Source: Lachnospiraceae bacterium (GTDB taxonomy: Bacteria; Bacillota; Clostridia; Lachnospirales; Lachnospiraceae). Taken from it: a stretch of DNA of 13,989 bases. Positions within the stretch are counted from its first letter, which is position 1. Each line of letters opens with the position of its first letter. The translations under genes were made by a program, and so were the position numbers. The notes beneath the pieces were generated by a model. It made no database searches. It was not told where the DNA came from and saw only the letters and a program-made list of their open reading frames with translations. The stretch is from the NCBI GenBank assembly GCA_022790905.1, contig JAAVYC010000086.1, positions 1 through 13,989 of the forward strand, read 5' to 3'. Below, piece by piece: positions 1-6,325 of the stretch.

Positions 1-1191
1 ATCTACCGTTGTCGTTACAGTGTTTTTTAAATCATCGTCTACTTCTTCTGTCACATTTTTATTTGAAATTACTCCGTCAAAATATTTGTTACTCATGGAT
101 ATGGTGCGATTTACCAAATTTCCAAGTGTGTTGGCAAGGTCAGAATTGATCCTCTCTACCATCAGCTCCCAGGAAATCACGCCATCATTTTCAAATGGCA
201 TCTCGTGAAGCACAAAATAGCGGACCGCATCTACACCAAAACAATTCACTAAATCATCCGCATAGAGAACATTTCCTTTCGATTTGCTCATCTTGCCATC
301 ACTTTGAATGAGCCACGGATGACCAAAAATCTGTTTCGGCAACGGCAAATCCAAGGCCATCAAGAATATCGGCCAATAAATCGTATGGAAACGAATGATA
401 TCTTTTCCGATCAGGTGTAAATCCGCCGGCCAATCTTTTGCAAACTGTTCTGTGGAATTGCCATCGCAGTCATAACCGATTCCTGTGATATAGTTCGTCA
501 GCGCATCTAACCACACATAAGTCACATGTTTTGGATCAAAATCCACTGGGATTCCCCAGGAAAACGATGTTCTAGAAACACATAGATCCTGTAATCCCGG
601 AAGCAGGAAATTGTTCATCATCTCGTTTTTGCGGGATACCGGCTGAATAAATTCCGGATGTGAATTGATATGTTCTATCAGACGATCCGCATATTTACTC
701 ATCTTAAAAAAGTAAGCTTCTTCTTTAGCTGGAATAACTTCCTGTCCGCAATCCGGACATTTTCCGTCTACCAACTGAGATTCCGTAAAGAAAGATTCAC
801 ACGGCGTACAATAGAGTCCCTCGTAATGACCTTTATAGATATCACCTTTGTCGTATAATTTTTTAAAAATTTTCTGAACCTGCTTCTCATGATAATCGTC
901 TGTGGTGCGAATAAATTTATCATAGGAAGTATTCATCAAATCCCAGATTTCTTTTACCTGTACAGATACCTTATCCACAAATTCTTTTGGGGAAATTCCC
1001 TCTTCTCGTGCTTTCAACTCAATTTTTTGTCCATGTTCATCCGTCCCTGTCTGGAAAAATACATCGTAACCCTCTAACCTTTTGTATCTCGCAATACTAT
1101 CCGCAAGAACAATTTCATACGTGTTTCCGATATGCGGCTTTCCTGATGTATAGGCAATTGCCGTTGTCATATAATACTTTCCTTTATTCAT
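1..1191 (-). CDS. metG: Methionyl-tRNA synthetase, 3' end cut by window edge
   Basis: Class I aminoacyl-tRNA synthetase that charges tRNA-Met in the cytoplasm. I translated 397 codons from the ATG at 1191 to the left edge; the reading frame stays open. The HIGH motif appears as HIGN at residues 20-23 after the usual TTAIAYTSGKPHIG start. The zinc knuckle has C128, C131, C145 and C148 (CTPC and CPDC), and the KMSKS loop is at residues 300-304 in SDGKMSKSKGN. Family members are usually about 510-670 residues, so the anticodon-binding domain and any C-terminal tRNA-binding domain lie outside the window. The start is fixed by AAGGAG at 1199-1204, 7 nt upstream; the internal ATG for Met8 has no such site. 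The gene follows a T-box leader, so expression should rise when tRNA-Met is uncharged. Identification is near certain. Confidence 0.97.
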   Translation of the reverse strand, partial: MNKGKYYMTTAIAYTSGKPHIGNTYEIVLADSIARYKRLEGYDVFFQTGTDEHGQKIELKAREEGISPKEFVDKVSVQVKEIWDLMNTSYDKFIRTTDDYHEKQVQKIFKKLYDKGDIYKGHYEGLYCTPCESFFTESQLVDGKCPDCGQEVIPAKEEAYFFKMSKYADRLIEHINSHPEFIQPVSRKNEMMNNFLLPGLQDLCVSRTSFSWGIPVDFDPKHVTYVWLDALTNYITGIGYDCDGNSTEQFAKDWPADLHLIGKDIIRFHTIYWPIFLMALDLPLPKQIFGHPWLIQSDGKMSKSKGNVLYADDLVNCFGVDAVRYFVLHEMPFENDGVISWELMVERINSDLANTLGNLVNRTISMSNKYFDGVISNKNVTEEVDDDLKNTVTTTVD

Positions 1192-1342
1192 CTTCTCTCT
1201 CCTTTCTGAGGGGACTGCACACTCTGCTACTCCGAGCGTCACCACATTAGTGGCATTTTCTGCTCATACGAGTGCACATATTATTTTTATTCTTATAAAA
1301 AGACACTTTCACACTTCAGTGTGACGGTTTTCCTACTAGAAT
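1192..1342 (-). other. Leader spacer between T-box terminator and metG
   Basis: About 150 nt separate the T-box terminator from the metG start, which is long for a T-box gene. The stretch holds the metG ribosome site at 1199-1204 and a perfect 7-bp inverted repeat with a 2-nt loop at 1309-1324 (TCACACTGAAGTGTGA on the minus strand). A weaker CCAC/GTGG hairpin lies near 1242-1255. I see no open frame and no recognised second riboswitch. It may simply be untranslated leader, or it may hold a second control element. Confidence 0.4.
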
Positions 1343-1372
1343 AAAAAAACTCGTCTTCTTACAGAAGACGAG
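1343..1372 (-). terminator. T-box intrinsic terminator
   Basis: On the minus strand a perfect 10-bp stem, CTCGTCTTCT pairing with AGAAGACGAG around a 3-nt loop (1350-1372), is followed by seven U residues (1349-1343). It directly follows the T-box sequence, which is the expected position of the alternative terminator fold. Confidence 0.93.
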
Positions 1373-1632
1373 CCATTGATCCCGTGTTACCACTTCATTT
1401 TATCTGCATCTCACAATGCAAATCTCAGTAAGTGCCCTTCAGCACTCCTCGCTATAACGGGCGAACCCTTCACAACCTTACATCTCTGCTCGGCCATGCC
1501 GCTCCAAAGCCATCTTCCATTCATTTCCCTATTCTTCCTCTCAGCATGGTATTTCATCAAATCTTATACCCAGAAGACTCTCTGTAATAGTTCCCTGAAC
1601 GTACTCTCTTTTTCATTGCGTTTTTCTATATT
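1343..1632 (-). promoter_or_regulatory. T-box leader of metG (tRNA-Met sensing)
   Basis: The T-box RNA binds uncharged tRNA and switches between an antiterminator and a terminator. The conserved T-box sequence is present as GAAGTGGTAACACGGGATC on the minus strand at about 1379-1397, immediately upstream of an intrinsic terminator. Further upstream are a small hairpin near 1405-1420 (TGCAT/ATGCA), a hairpin near 1430-1446 that would fit Stem III, and a Stem I region near 1540-1625 containing AGTA and AGAGAG elements. AUG triplets at 1555-1557 and 1545-1547 are candidate Met specifiers; I could not decide between them by eye. The specificity call rests mainly on metG lying downstream. Confidence 0.88.
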
Positions 1633-1638
1633 GTCGCA

Positions 1639-1667
1639 AGAATATCACACAACATTCTTTTTGTCAA
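1639..1667 (-). promoter_or_regulatory. SigA-type promoter of the metG T-box transcript
   Basis: Minus-strand -35 TTGACA (1662-1667) and -10 TATTCT (1639-1644) are separated by exactly 17 nt. The start of transcription would be near 1632, about 250 nt before the T-box sequence and in the gap after the upstream regulator gene. No clear terminator separates that regulator from this promoter, so some read-through is possible. Confidence 0.8.
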
Positions 1668-1710
1668 GAATTTATATCTTCTTAATTTTCTCAACTCATT
1701 ACCTGTAGCT

Positions 1711-2652
1711 CTATTTTTCTAATAATAATCTAGCTGTCTTTTCATCCGTATATAGGACATTTGCGAATCCGCCTTCTAACGCACCAATTACAGCATCGAT
1801 CTTTTGTTCACCTACCGCGATGGCAATACTCCATTCCTTTTTCTTTAACTCCTCTAATTCTAATCCTACTACCCTCTCGTTCAAATTCTCATCTGCAATT
1901 TTTCCGTTGATATCAAAAAACCTGCAGGCAATATCTCCTACGGCTCCGGCTTTTTCCAACGCATGATAGTCTTCTCCTTCTAAATATCCCACTTCATACA
2001 GAATCGACTTCTTTGAAAAAGCACCAATACTAAAAATTGTAACCTGTGCAGCTTTCGCTAAATCCAAAACACCCTGCACATTAGAATCTTCTTTTAGGAC
2101 AGTTGCGATCACTTTAGAATCTACAATTGCCGGCACCGGAAACATATACCCAACTCCATCTCCAGCTTGCGTCAATGCATCGACAATCTGGGAAGCCCCA
2201 GTCAAATTCGCAGACCTTGCAACTCCGCCATTCAATTGAACAACCTTAATATTCCTCGCATCGATGCGTTCTATCTCCTTTGCCAAACAATTCATGGTTC
2301 TCCCCCATGAAACTCCCACAACACTGTTATCCTTGACATAAGAATTCAGATTCTTTGCAAGTGCCCGACAGGTATCTCTTACAATCGCCTCTTCATCGTC
2401 TACCAAATTCAGATTGACAAATACCTCTTTTAAATGAAACAGCTTTTTCAGATCATCCTCTAAAGTCTTTGAGGACTCAGTCGGCGCATCTATTTTCACT
2501 TTTATATAGCCTAAGTCCATCGCTTTTTGCAACATCCTGCTAATTGTGGATTTTGACACACCTTCTTCTTTCGCAATTTCCAATTGGCCCATATGCAATT
2601 CATAATATTTTTTGGCAACTCTAATCATTTGGCGTGATTTCATTGCATCCAT
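1711..2652 (-). CDS. SorC/DeoR-type sugar-responsive transcriptional regulator
   Basis: A 313-residue regulator of the SorC family, the family that includes Bacillus subtilis DeoR and CggR; it should bind DNA and sense a phosphorylated sugar. An N-terminal helix-turn-helix spans about residues 10-50 (GQLEIAKEEGVSKSTISRML). The rest is the SorC effector domain, with the phosphosugar-loop region VGVSWGRTMNCLA and a later VGEQKIDAVIGALEGGF segment. The longest frame opens with GTG at 2661, but AGAAGG lies over that codon and 7 nt before the ATG at 2652, so I chose 2652; the length then equals my recollection of B. subtilis DeoR. The gene follows the dehydrogenase-kinase-aldolase genes on the same strand but has its own promoter and lies beyond a terminator. 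It probably represses them, with a deoxyribose-phosphate-like effector; effector identity is inference. Confidence 0.87.
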   Translation of the reverse strand: MDAMKSRQMIRVAKKYYELHMGQLEIAKEEGVSKSTISRMLQKAMDLGYIKVKIDAPTESSKTLEDDLKKLFHLKEVFVNLNLVDDEEAIVRDTCRALAKNLNSYVKDNSVVGVSWGRTMNCLAKEIERIDARNIKVVQLNGGVARSANLTGASQIVDALTQAGDGVGYMFPVPAIVDSKVIATVLKEDSNVQGVLDLAKAAQVTIFSIGAFSKKSILYEVGYLEGEDYHALEKAGAVGDIACRFFDINGKIADENLNERVVGLELEELKKKEWSIAIAVGEQKIDAVIGALEGGFANVLYTDEKTARLLLEK

Positions 2653-2686
2653 ACGTTTCACCTTCTAACAATGCCAGAATCCACTG

Positions 2687-2715
2687 TTGAACATAGATTC
2701 AAATTTGTATTTCAA
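2687..2715. promoter_or_regulatory. Candidate DeoR-like operator, autoregulation
   Basis: An inverted repeat TTGAA-N6-TTCAA (2687-2702) is followed by a second TTCAA at 2711-2715. It lies between the predicted transcription start of the regulator gene (about 2727) and its ATG. As I recall it, the B. subtilis DeoR palindrome has the same arms and the same 6-nt spacing, so binding by the adjacent regulator is plausible. Confidence 0.45.
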
Positions 2716-2733
2716 ATCATATTACCGAGCTAC

Positions 2734-2762
2734 ATTCTATCAGATTGTATAAAATAATTCAA
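2734..2762 (-). promoter_or_regulatory. Promoter of the SorC/DeoR-type regulator gene
   Basis: Minus-strand TTGAAT (2757-2762) and TAGAAT (2734-2739) are 17 nt apart and lie just downstream of the aldolase terminator. This would give the regulator independent expression with a leader of roughly 75 nt. Confidence 0.6.
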
Positions 2763-2774
2763 TAATGTCCAGGC

Positions 2775-2809
2775 AAAAAGGATGTTACATTATTCCATGT
2801 AACATCCTT
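2775..2809 (-). terminator. Intrinsic terminator after the aldolase gene
   Basis: A perfect 13-bp stem (2778-2790 with 2797-2809, sequence AAGGATGTTACAT and complement) closes a 6-nt loop and is followed on the minus strand by five U residues. It lies 30 nt after the deoC stop codon and separates the catabolic genes from the regulator gene. Confidence 0.88.
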
Positions 2810-2838
2810 GTGACGTTTCTCTGTTATTTAGATTTCAA

Positions 2839-3492
2839 TTATGCTTCTTCTTTTAACATTTGCACTGCAGAGCTAGTTCCGATTCTGTCGCATCCTTTTG
2901 CGAGGAACATTTCGAGATCCGCACGGTTCTTTACTCCTCCTGCTGCTTTCATTTTAACATTTGGACCAAGATGTTTTGCAAAGAGATCAATATCCTCAGC
3001 AGTCGCTCCACCTGTTCCAAAACCGGTAGATGTCTTGATATAATCAGCGCCTGCATTTGTTACACATTCACAGAGTTTTATCTTTTCTTCTTCTGTCAAA
3101 TAACATGTCTCTATAATTACTTTTAAAACATGTTTTCCACAAGCATCTTTTAACGCTTTGATCTCTTTTTCTACTTTTTCAAAATCGCCATTTTTTACAT
3201 CGCCGATATTAATTACCATATCCAACTCGTTACATCCTTTTGCAATGGCATCTTTTACTTCGTTCACTTTTACTTCTGTTGTATTGTAACCTAGAGGGAA
3301 TCCAATCACCGTACAGATATTGATTTTTTCTCCATAGGTATTATGAATTCTTTCTATATAAGCAGGTGGAATACATACAGATGCTGTCTGATTCTCAATC
3401 GCTTCATCACATAATTTTTTGATATCTTCCCATGTACAAAATGCTTTTAACTGTGTGTGGTCAATATGGGATAAAATTTCTTGGTTTGTCAT
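2839..3492 (-). CDS. deoC: Deoxyribose-phosphate aldolase (DERA)
   Basis: A 217-residue class I aldolase of the DeoC family, which cleaves 2-deoxyribose 5-phosphate to glyceraldehyde 3-phosphate and acetaldehyde. The catalytic residues are visible: D91 in NELDMVINIG, the Schiff-base lysine K153 in YIKTSTGFGTGGAT, and the proton-relay lysine K182 in MKAAGGVKNR. The phosphate-contact segment RIGTSS is near the C terminus. Length and motif order are normal for the family. AAGGAG precedes the ATG by about 7 nt. It is 45 nt downstream of the FGGY kinase gene and is the last gene before a terminator. In nucleoside salvage deoC normally sits with phosphorylase and deaminase genes; here it sits with a dehydrogenase and a sugar kinase, so its substrate may be a different phosphorylated sugar. 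Confidence 0.95.
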   Translation of the reverse strand: MTNQEILSHIDHTQLKAFCTWEDIKKLCDEAIENQTASVCIPPAYIERIHNTYGEKINICTVIGFPLGYNTTEVKVNEVKDAIAKGCNELDMVINIGDVKNGDFEKVEKEIKALKDACGKHVLKVIIETCYLTEEEKIKLCECVTNAGADYIKTSTGFGTGGATAEDIDLFAKHLGPNVKMKAAGGVKNRADLEMFLAKGCDRIGTSSAVQMLKEEA

Positions 3493-3537
3493 TTTGCTCT
3501 CCTTTATTTCTTACCTATCAACTATCTTTTTTTACTT

Positions 3538-5031
3538 TTATTCTTTCTCCATCATATCTGCAAGGTTTTGATAGAGTTCGATATATGTATTAAAGACTTT
3601 CTCATACTTTTTGTGATTGTCCATATTTGGCTGGATTACGACATCAGGATGTACCATTGCATTAGCTGCTTCTAAGAAATCTCCGCTGTAATGTCCGCTT
3701 GCCGCTGCAACTACATTACATCCAAGTACACCTGCCTGAAGCTCTTGATTTACAACAATCGGTTTACCTGTAACATCGGAGATAATCTGCATCCACAGAC
3801 GGTTCTTTGTCACTCCGCCGCAGCCGATCAAGCTGTTAACCGGATATCCCTGATCCTCAAAGTTTTTGATGATATTTGCTGTTCCAAAAGCAACGGCCTC
3901 CAAAAGAGCACGATATAAATGTGCTTTTGTATGTGTGAGTTTTAGTCCATAATAAACGCCTTTTGCTCTTGCTGTCTTATAAGGTGTTCTGTTTCCCTGG
4001 AAAAAGTCAAGGGCTACTAATCCATCACAACCAATCGGAATCTGCTCTGCTTCACTGATGATCGTCTCATAGCTTGCACCTTGATAGAAGTTATTCTGGT
4101 ACCAGTCAAGAACAGATGCTGCTGAAATCTGTCCACCTTCTAAAAGCCATAATTTATCGATTACTGCTCCATCATACGGTCCCCAGATTCCTTTGTATTC
4201 TCTCTTCTCCTCTGCTAGGCAAAGGTGAACAAAGCTAGTACCCATGATCACGCCAATCTTATTTGGTTCGATTACATTCAATCCAAACATCGCCATATGC
4301 GCATCGATGGCTCCCTGAACAACCAATAAATCTGGGTTCAGGTCAAATTCACGCGCGAATTCTTCTGTGATTTTTCCAAGAGGTACTCCGATTTTATCTA
4401 CTCTGGTAACTAATTTGTCTTCATAATCCCCGAATCCGATCGCTTCCATAAAATCTCTCTGATATCCGCCCTCAGACTCTACATAATTCCATTTACATGT
4501 GGTCTGACATATAGAAGAACTCAGTACGCCGCACAATTTATAGTTCAAATAATCTAACTGTTCAATAATCTTATAACTCTTATCATAGATATCTCTCTGA
4601 TTCTCTTTGATCCAAAGAACTTTTGGCAGCATCCATTCTGGAGAAACCGCATCTCCACAATATTTCAGAATCGGATGATTTGTTGCATTCATTCTGTCGG
4701 CCTGCTCTACGGCTCTAGTATCCATCCAAAGAATTGCCGGAGTCAGTGGATTAATGTCTTCATTTACCGGAATTACAGTAGAAGAAGTCGCACATACACA
4801 AGCTGTGATAATATTTTTACGCTGTTCTTCCGTAATTGTGCTCAGACAATCCCTCAATGCTTCTTTTAAGCCAACCCACCAATGTTCTGCATTCTGCTCA
4901 GCATATCCTGCAGCCGGATACTCTGTCGGATGTGGAACCTCTTTCATTGCAATAAATTCACCCTGCTCATCAGCAATTCCAACTCTGATTCCATGTGTTC
5001 CTGCGTCTACACCCATAAAATATTTCTTCAT
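3538..5031 (-). CDS. FGGY-family carbohydrate kinase
   Basis: A 497-residue ATP-dependent sugar kinase of the FGGY family (xylulokinase, ribulokinase, glycerol kinase relatives). The N-terminal phosphate-binding segment is MGVDAGTHGIRVGI (residues 6-19). LWMDTRA is at 101-107, VSPEWMLPKVLWIKEN at 129-144 resembles ribulokinase-like members, and the catalytic base is probably D243 in GAIDAHMAMFG. The C-terminal ATP domain has LLEGGQISAASVLDW and GCGGVTKNRLW. The full two-domain length is present. An AGGGGGT-type ribosome site precedes the ATG, 22 nt after the dehydrogenase stop codon, so the genes are co-transcribed. It most likely phosphorylates the ketose made by the dehydrogenase, giving the aldolase its substrate. 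The exact sugar cannot be read from sequence; ribulose, xylulose or a deoxy-ketose are options. Confidence 0.93.
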   Translation of the reverse strand: MKKYFMGVDAGTHGIRVGIADEQGEFIAMKEVPHPTEYPAAGYAEQNAEHWWVGLKEALRDCLSTITEEQRKNIITACVCATSSTVIPVNEDINPLTPAILWMDTRAVEQADRMNATNHPILKYCGDAVSPEWMLPKVLWIKENQRDIYDKSYKIIEQLDYLNYKLCGVLSSSICQTTCKWNYVESEGGYQRDFMEAIGFGDYEDKLVTRVDKIGVPLGKITEEFAREFDLNPDLLVVQGAIDAHMAMFGLNVIEPNKIGVIMGTSFVHLCLAEEKREYKGIWGPYDGAVIDKLWLLEGGQISAASVLDWYQNNFYQGASYETIISEAEQIPIGCDGLVALDFFQGNRTPYKTARAKGVYYGLKLTHTKAHLYRALLEAVAFGTANIIKNFEDQGYPVNSLIGCGGVTKNRLWMQIISDVTGKPIVVNQELQAGVLGCNVVAAASGHYSGDFLEAANAMVHPDVVIQPNMDNHKKYEKVFNTYIELYQNLADMMEKE

Positions 5032-5053
5032 AATAAATTACCCCCTGTATTTT

Positions 5054-6112
5054 TTATTTTTCTTCCTGTCCATTTGGATAAAACATAATTTTACTAAAGA
5101 AAATTCCACCTTTTGCAATCTTTTCAAACATCTCTGGTGCCTCGTCCAGTGATAATCTGTGGCTGATGATATCTTTTGCCGTCATGCCATGTTTTTCATA
5201 TAACTCCACTGCACCTGTCCAGTCGCTTCCAGGAAATGGTTTTGTGAAAGAATTCCAGGAACCTTTTAAACTAATCTGTCTTCTCATCAACTGATCCACT
5301 TCTTTTTCTGAAAGTTCTAATCCCTGATGAGAGATTCCAAGAAATACGACTCTGCCGAGTTTTGCCGCCGAAAGAATGGATGCTTTCTGACACACTGGAG
5401 CGCCTGAAAAATCGATGACAACATCTGCTCCGAATCCATCTGTCGCGTCCATAACCGCCTGTACCGGATCCTGATTCTTGGAATTAACAACGATATCTGC
5501 ACCATTTTTCTTTGCCATCTCAAGCTTTTCTTCCCAGACATCCACTGCGATGATTTTGGAAGCACCTTTAATCTTCGCATATTGAATTGCGAAAAGTCCA
5601 ATAGGACCTGCTCCATAGACACATACAGAATCTCCAGGCTTGAATTCCGCTCTCTCCATTCCGTGAAGTGCATTGGCACATGGATCTGTTGTTGCCGCAT
5701 CTTCATAAGAAACCTTGTCATCTACTTTCAGCAGATTTCCCTCTTTGACTGCGATGTATTGTGCAAATGCTCCGTCACGACGGGATCCATAGTAATCGTA
5801 ATCTTCACATAAAGAATATTGTCCCATCTGGCAATATTTACATTTGAAACATGGGATTAACGGCGGACATGTCACTTTATCTCCCACTTTAAATTTCGTT
5901 ACATTTGCTCCAACCTCTGTGATCACTCCTCCAAATTCATGTCCTACAATGATTGGCGATACATGAGCCCCATATTGATTCACTCTCGGAATATCTGATC
6001 CACAGACTCCAACAGCCATTACCTTAATCAGACATTCATCTGCTTCATATCCCGGCACATCTACTTCTTCAACTCTCAAATCTCTCGGTGCATACATTCT
6101 CACCGCTTTCAT
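5054..6112 (-). CDS. GatD-like zinc-dependent polyol dehydrogenase (MDR family)
   Basis: A 352-residue medium-chain dehydrogenase that should oxidise a polyol or polyol phosphate to a ketose with NAD(P). The catalytic zinc site has C37 (VGVCGSD) and H58-E59 (GHEFGG); the structural zinc site has C88, C91, C94 and C102. The Rossmann fold carries GAGPIG at 168-173 followed by an Asp (VDVWEEK), which favours NAD. Several stretches match what I remember of galactitol-1-phosphate dehydrogenase GatD: CGSDIPR, YGSRRDGAFAQY, and GSWNSF followed by PFPGSDW. The third zinc ligand position, Glu in GatD, is Asp here (D143 in TTDPCANALHG). It is first in the operon, with AGGAGG upstream of the ATG at 6112. 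Substrate unknown; L-iditol-type or threonine dehydrogenase activity are alternatives. Confidence 0.88.
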   Translation of the reverse strand: MKAVRMYAPRDLRVEEVDVPGYEADECLIKVMAVGVCGSDIPRVNQYGAHVSPIIVGHEFGGVITEVGANVTKFKVGDKVTCPPLIPCFKCKYCQMGQYSLCEDYDYYGSRRDGAFAQYIAVKEGNLLKVDDKVSYEDAATTDPCANALHGMERAEFKPGDSVCVYGAGPIGLFAIQYAKIKGASKIIAVDVWEEKLEMAKKNGADIVVNSKNQDPVQAVMDATDGFGADVVIDFSGAPVCQKASILSAAKLGRVVFLGISHQGLELSEKEVDQLMRRQISLKGSWNSFTKPFPGSDWTGAVELYEKHGMTAKDIISHRLSLDEAPEMFEKIAKGGIFFSKIMFYPNGQEEK

Positions 6113-6139
6113 GTGAATACCTCCTTGCTTTCATGTGAA
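6105..6139. repeat. Paired 13-bp direct repeat, candidate repressor operator
   Basis: GCTTTCATGTGAA occurs at 6105-6117 and again at 6127-6139, exactly 22 bp apart, about two helical turns. Each copy contains the inverted half-sites TTCA/TGAA. The first copy spans the dehydrogenase start codon and the second lies just upstream of its ribosome site, both downstream of the predicted promoter. A related TTTCACAATATTCTCA stretch occurs at 6245-6260. Binding by the cluster's SorC/DeoR-type regulator is inference. Confidence 0.5.
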
Positions 6140-6180
6140 ATTATTCTCATCAATAAAAATTAGTTTCATATTGTGGATTC

Positions 6181-6209
6181 ATAATAGCATTTTTATAGAT
6201 ATTTGTCAA
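6181..6209 (-). promoter_or_regulatory. Promoter of the dehydrogenase-kinase-aldolase operon
   Basis: Minus-strand TTGACA (6204-6209) and TATTAT (6181-6186) are 17 nt apart. Transcription would begin near 6175, leaving a leader of about 60 nt that contains one complete copy of the 13-bp repeat. Confidence 0.8.
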
Positions 6210-6263
6210 TATAAAACGAAATTATTTTCTTTTTATAGGATTAATTTCACAATATTCTCATTA

Positions 6264-6320
6264 AAAAAAGAATCTTTTCGTCTTATTCCATAGAAATAAA
6301 CGACGAAAAGATTCTTTTTT
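6264..6320 (-). terminator. Intrinsic terminator after the Bce-type permease gene
   Basis: A perfect 19-bp stem (6264-6282 with 6302-6320) surrounds a 19-nt loop; because the stem ends in A and T runs it can work in both directions. It begins 6 nt after the permease stop codon and insulates the antibiotic module from the catabolic operon. Confidence 0.92.
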
Positions 6321-6325
6321 ATCAC

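Noticed and set aside
987..1250. Plus-strand open frame of 87 codons opposite the metG start and leader spacer
   Set aside because: It lies mostly opposite the metG coding frame, has no ribosome site and an implausible low-complexity product; a shadow frame.
1455..1520. tRNA-like pieces (GGGTTCGCCC and GGCATGGCCGAGC) within the metG leader
   Set aside because: No acceptor stem or anticodon arm can be formed around them; they belong to the structured T-box RNA.
1376..1708. Plus-strand open frame of 110 codons
   Set aside because: It covers the T-box leader on the opposite strand; the RNA structure and promoter explain the sequence better.
1200..2000. CRISPR array or other regularly spaced repeat
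   Set aside because: No repeat-spacer pattern was found here or anywhere else in the window; only isolated hairpins and the paired operator-like repeats.
4754..5152. Plus-strand open frame of 132 codons
   Set aside because: It is antisense to the start of the FGGY kinase and the end of the dehydrogenase, both clear genes on the minus strand.
5317..5721. Second minus-strand frame of 134 codons inside the dehydrogenase gene
   Set aside because: It is an out-of-frame shadow of the dehydrogenase and has no recognisable domain.
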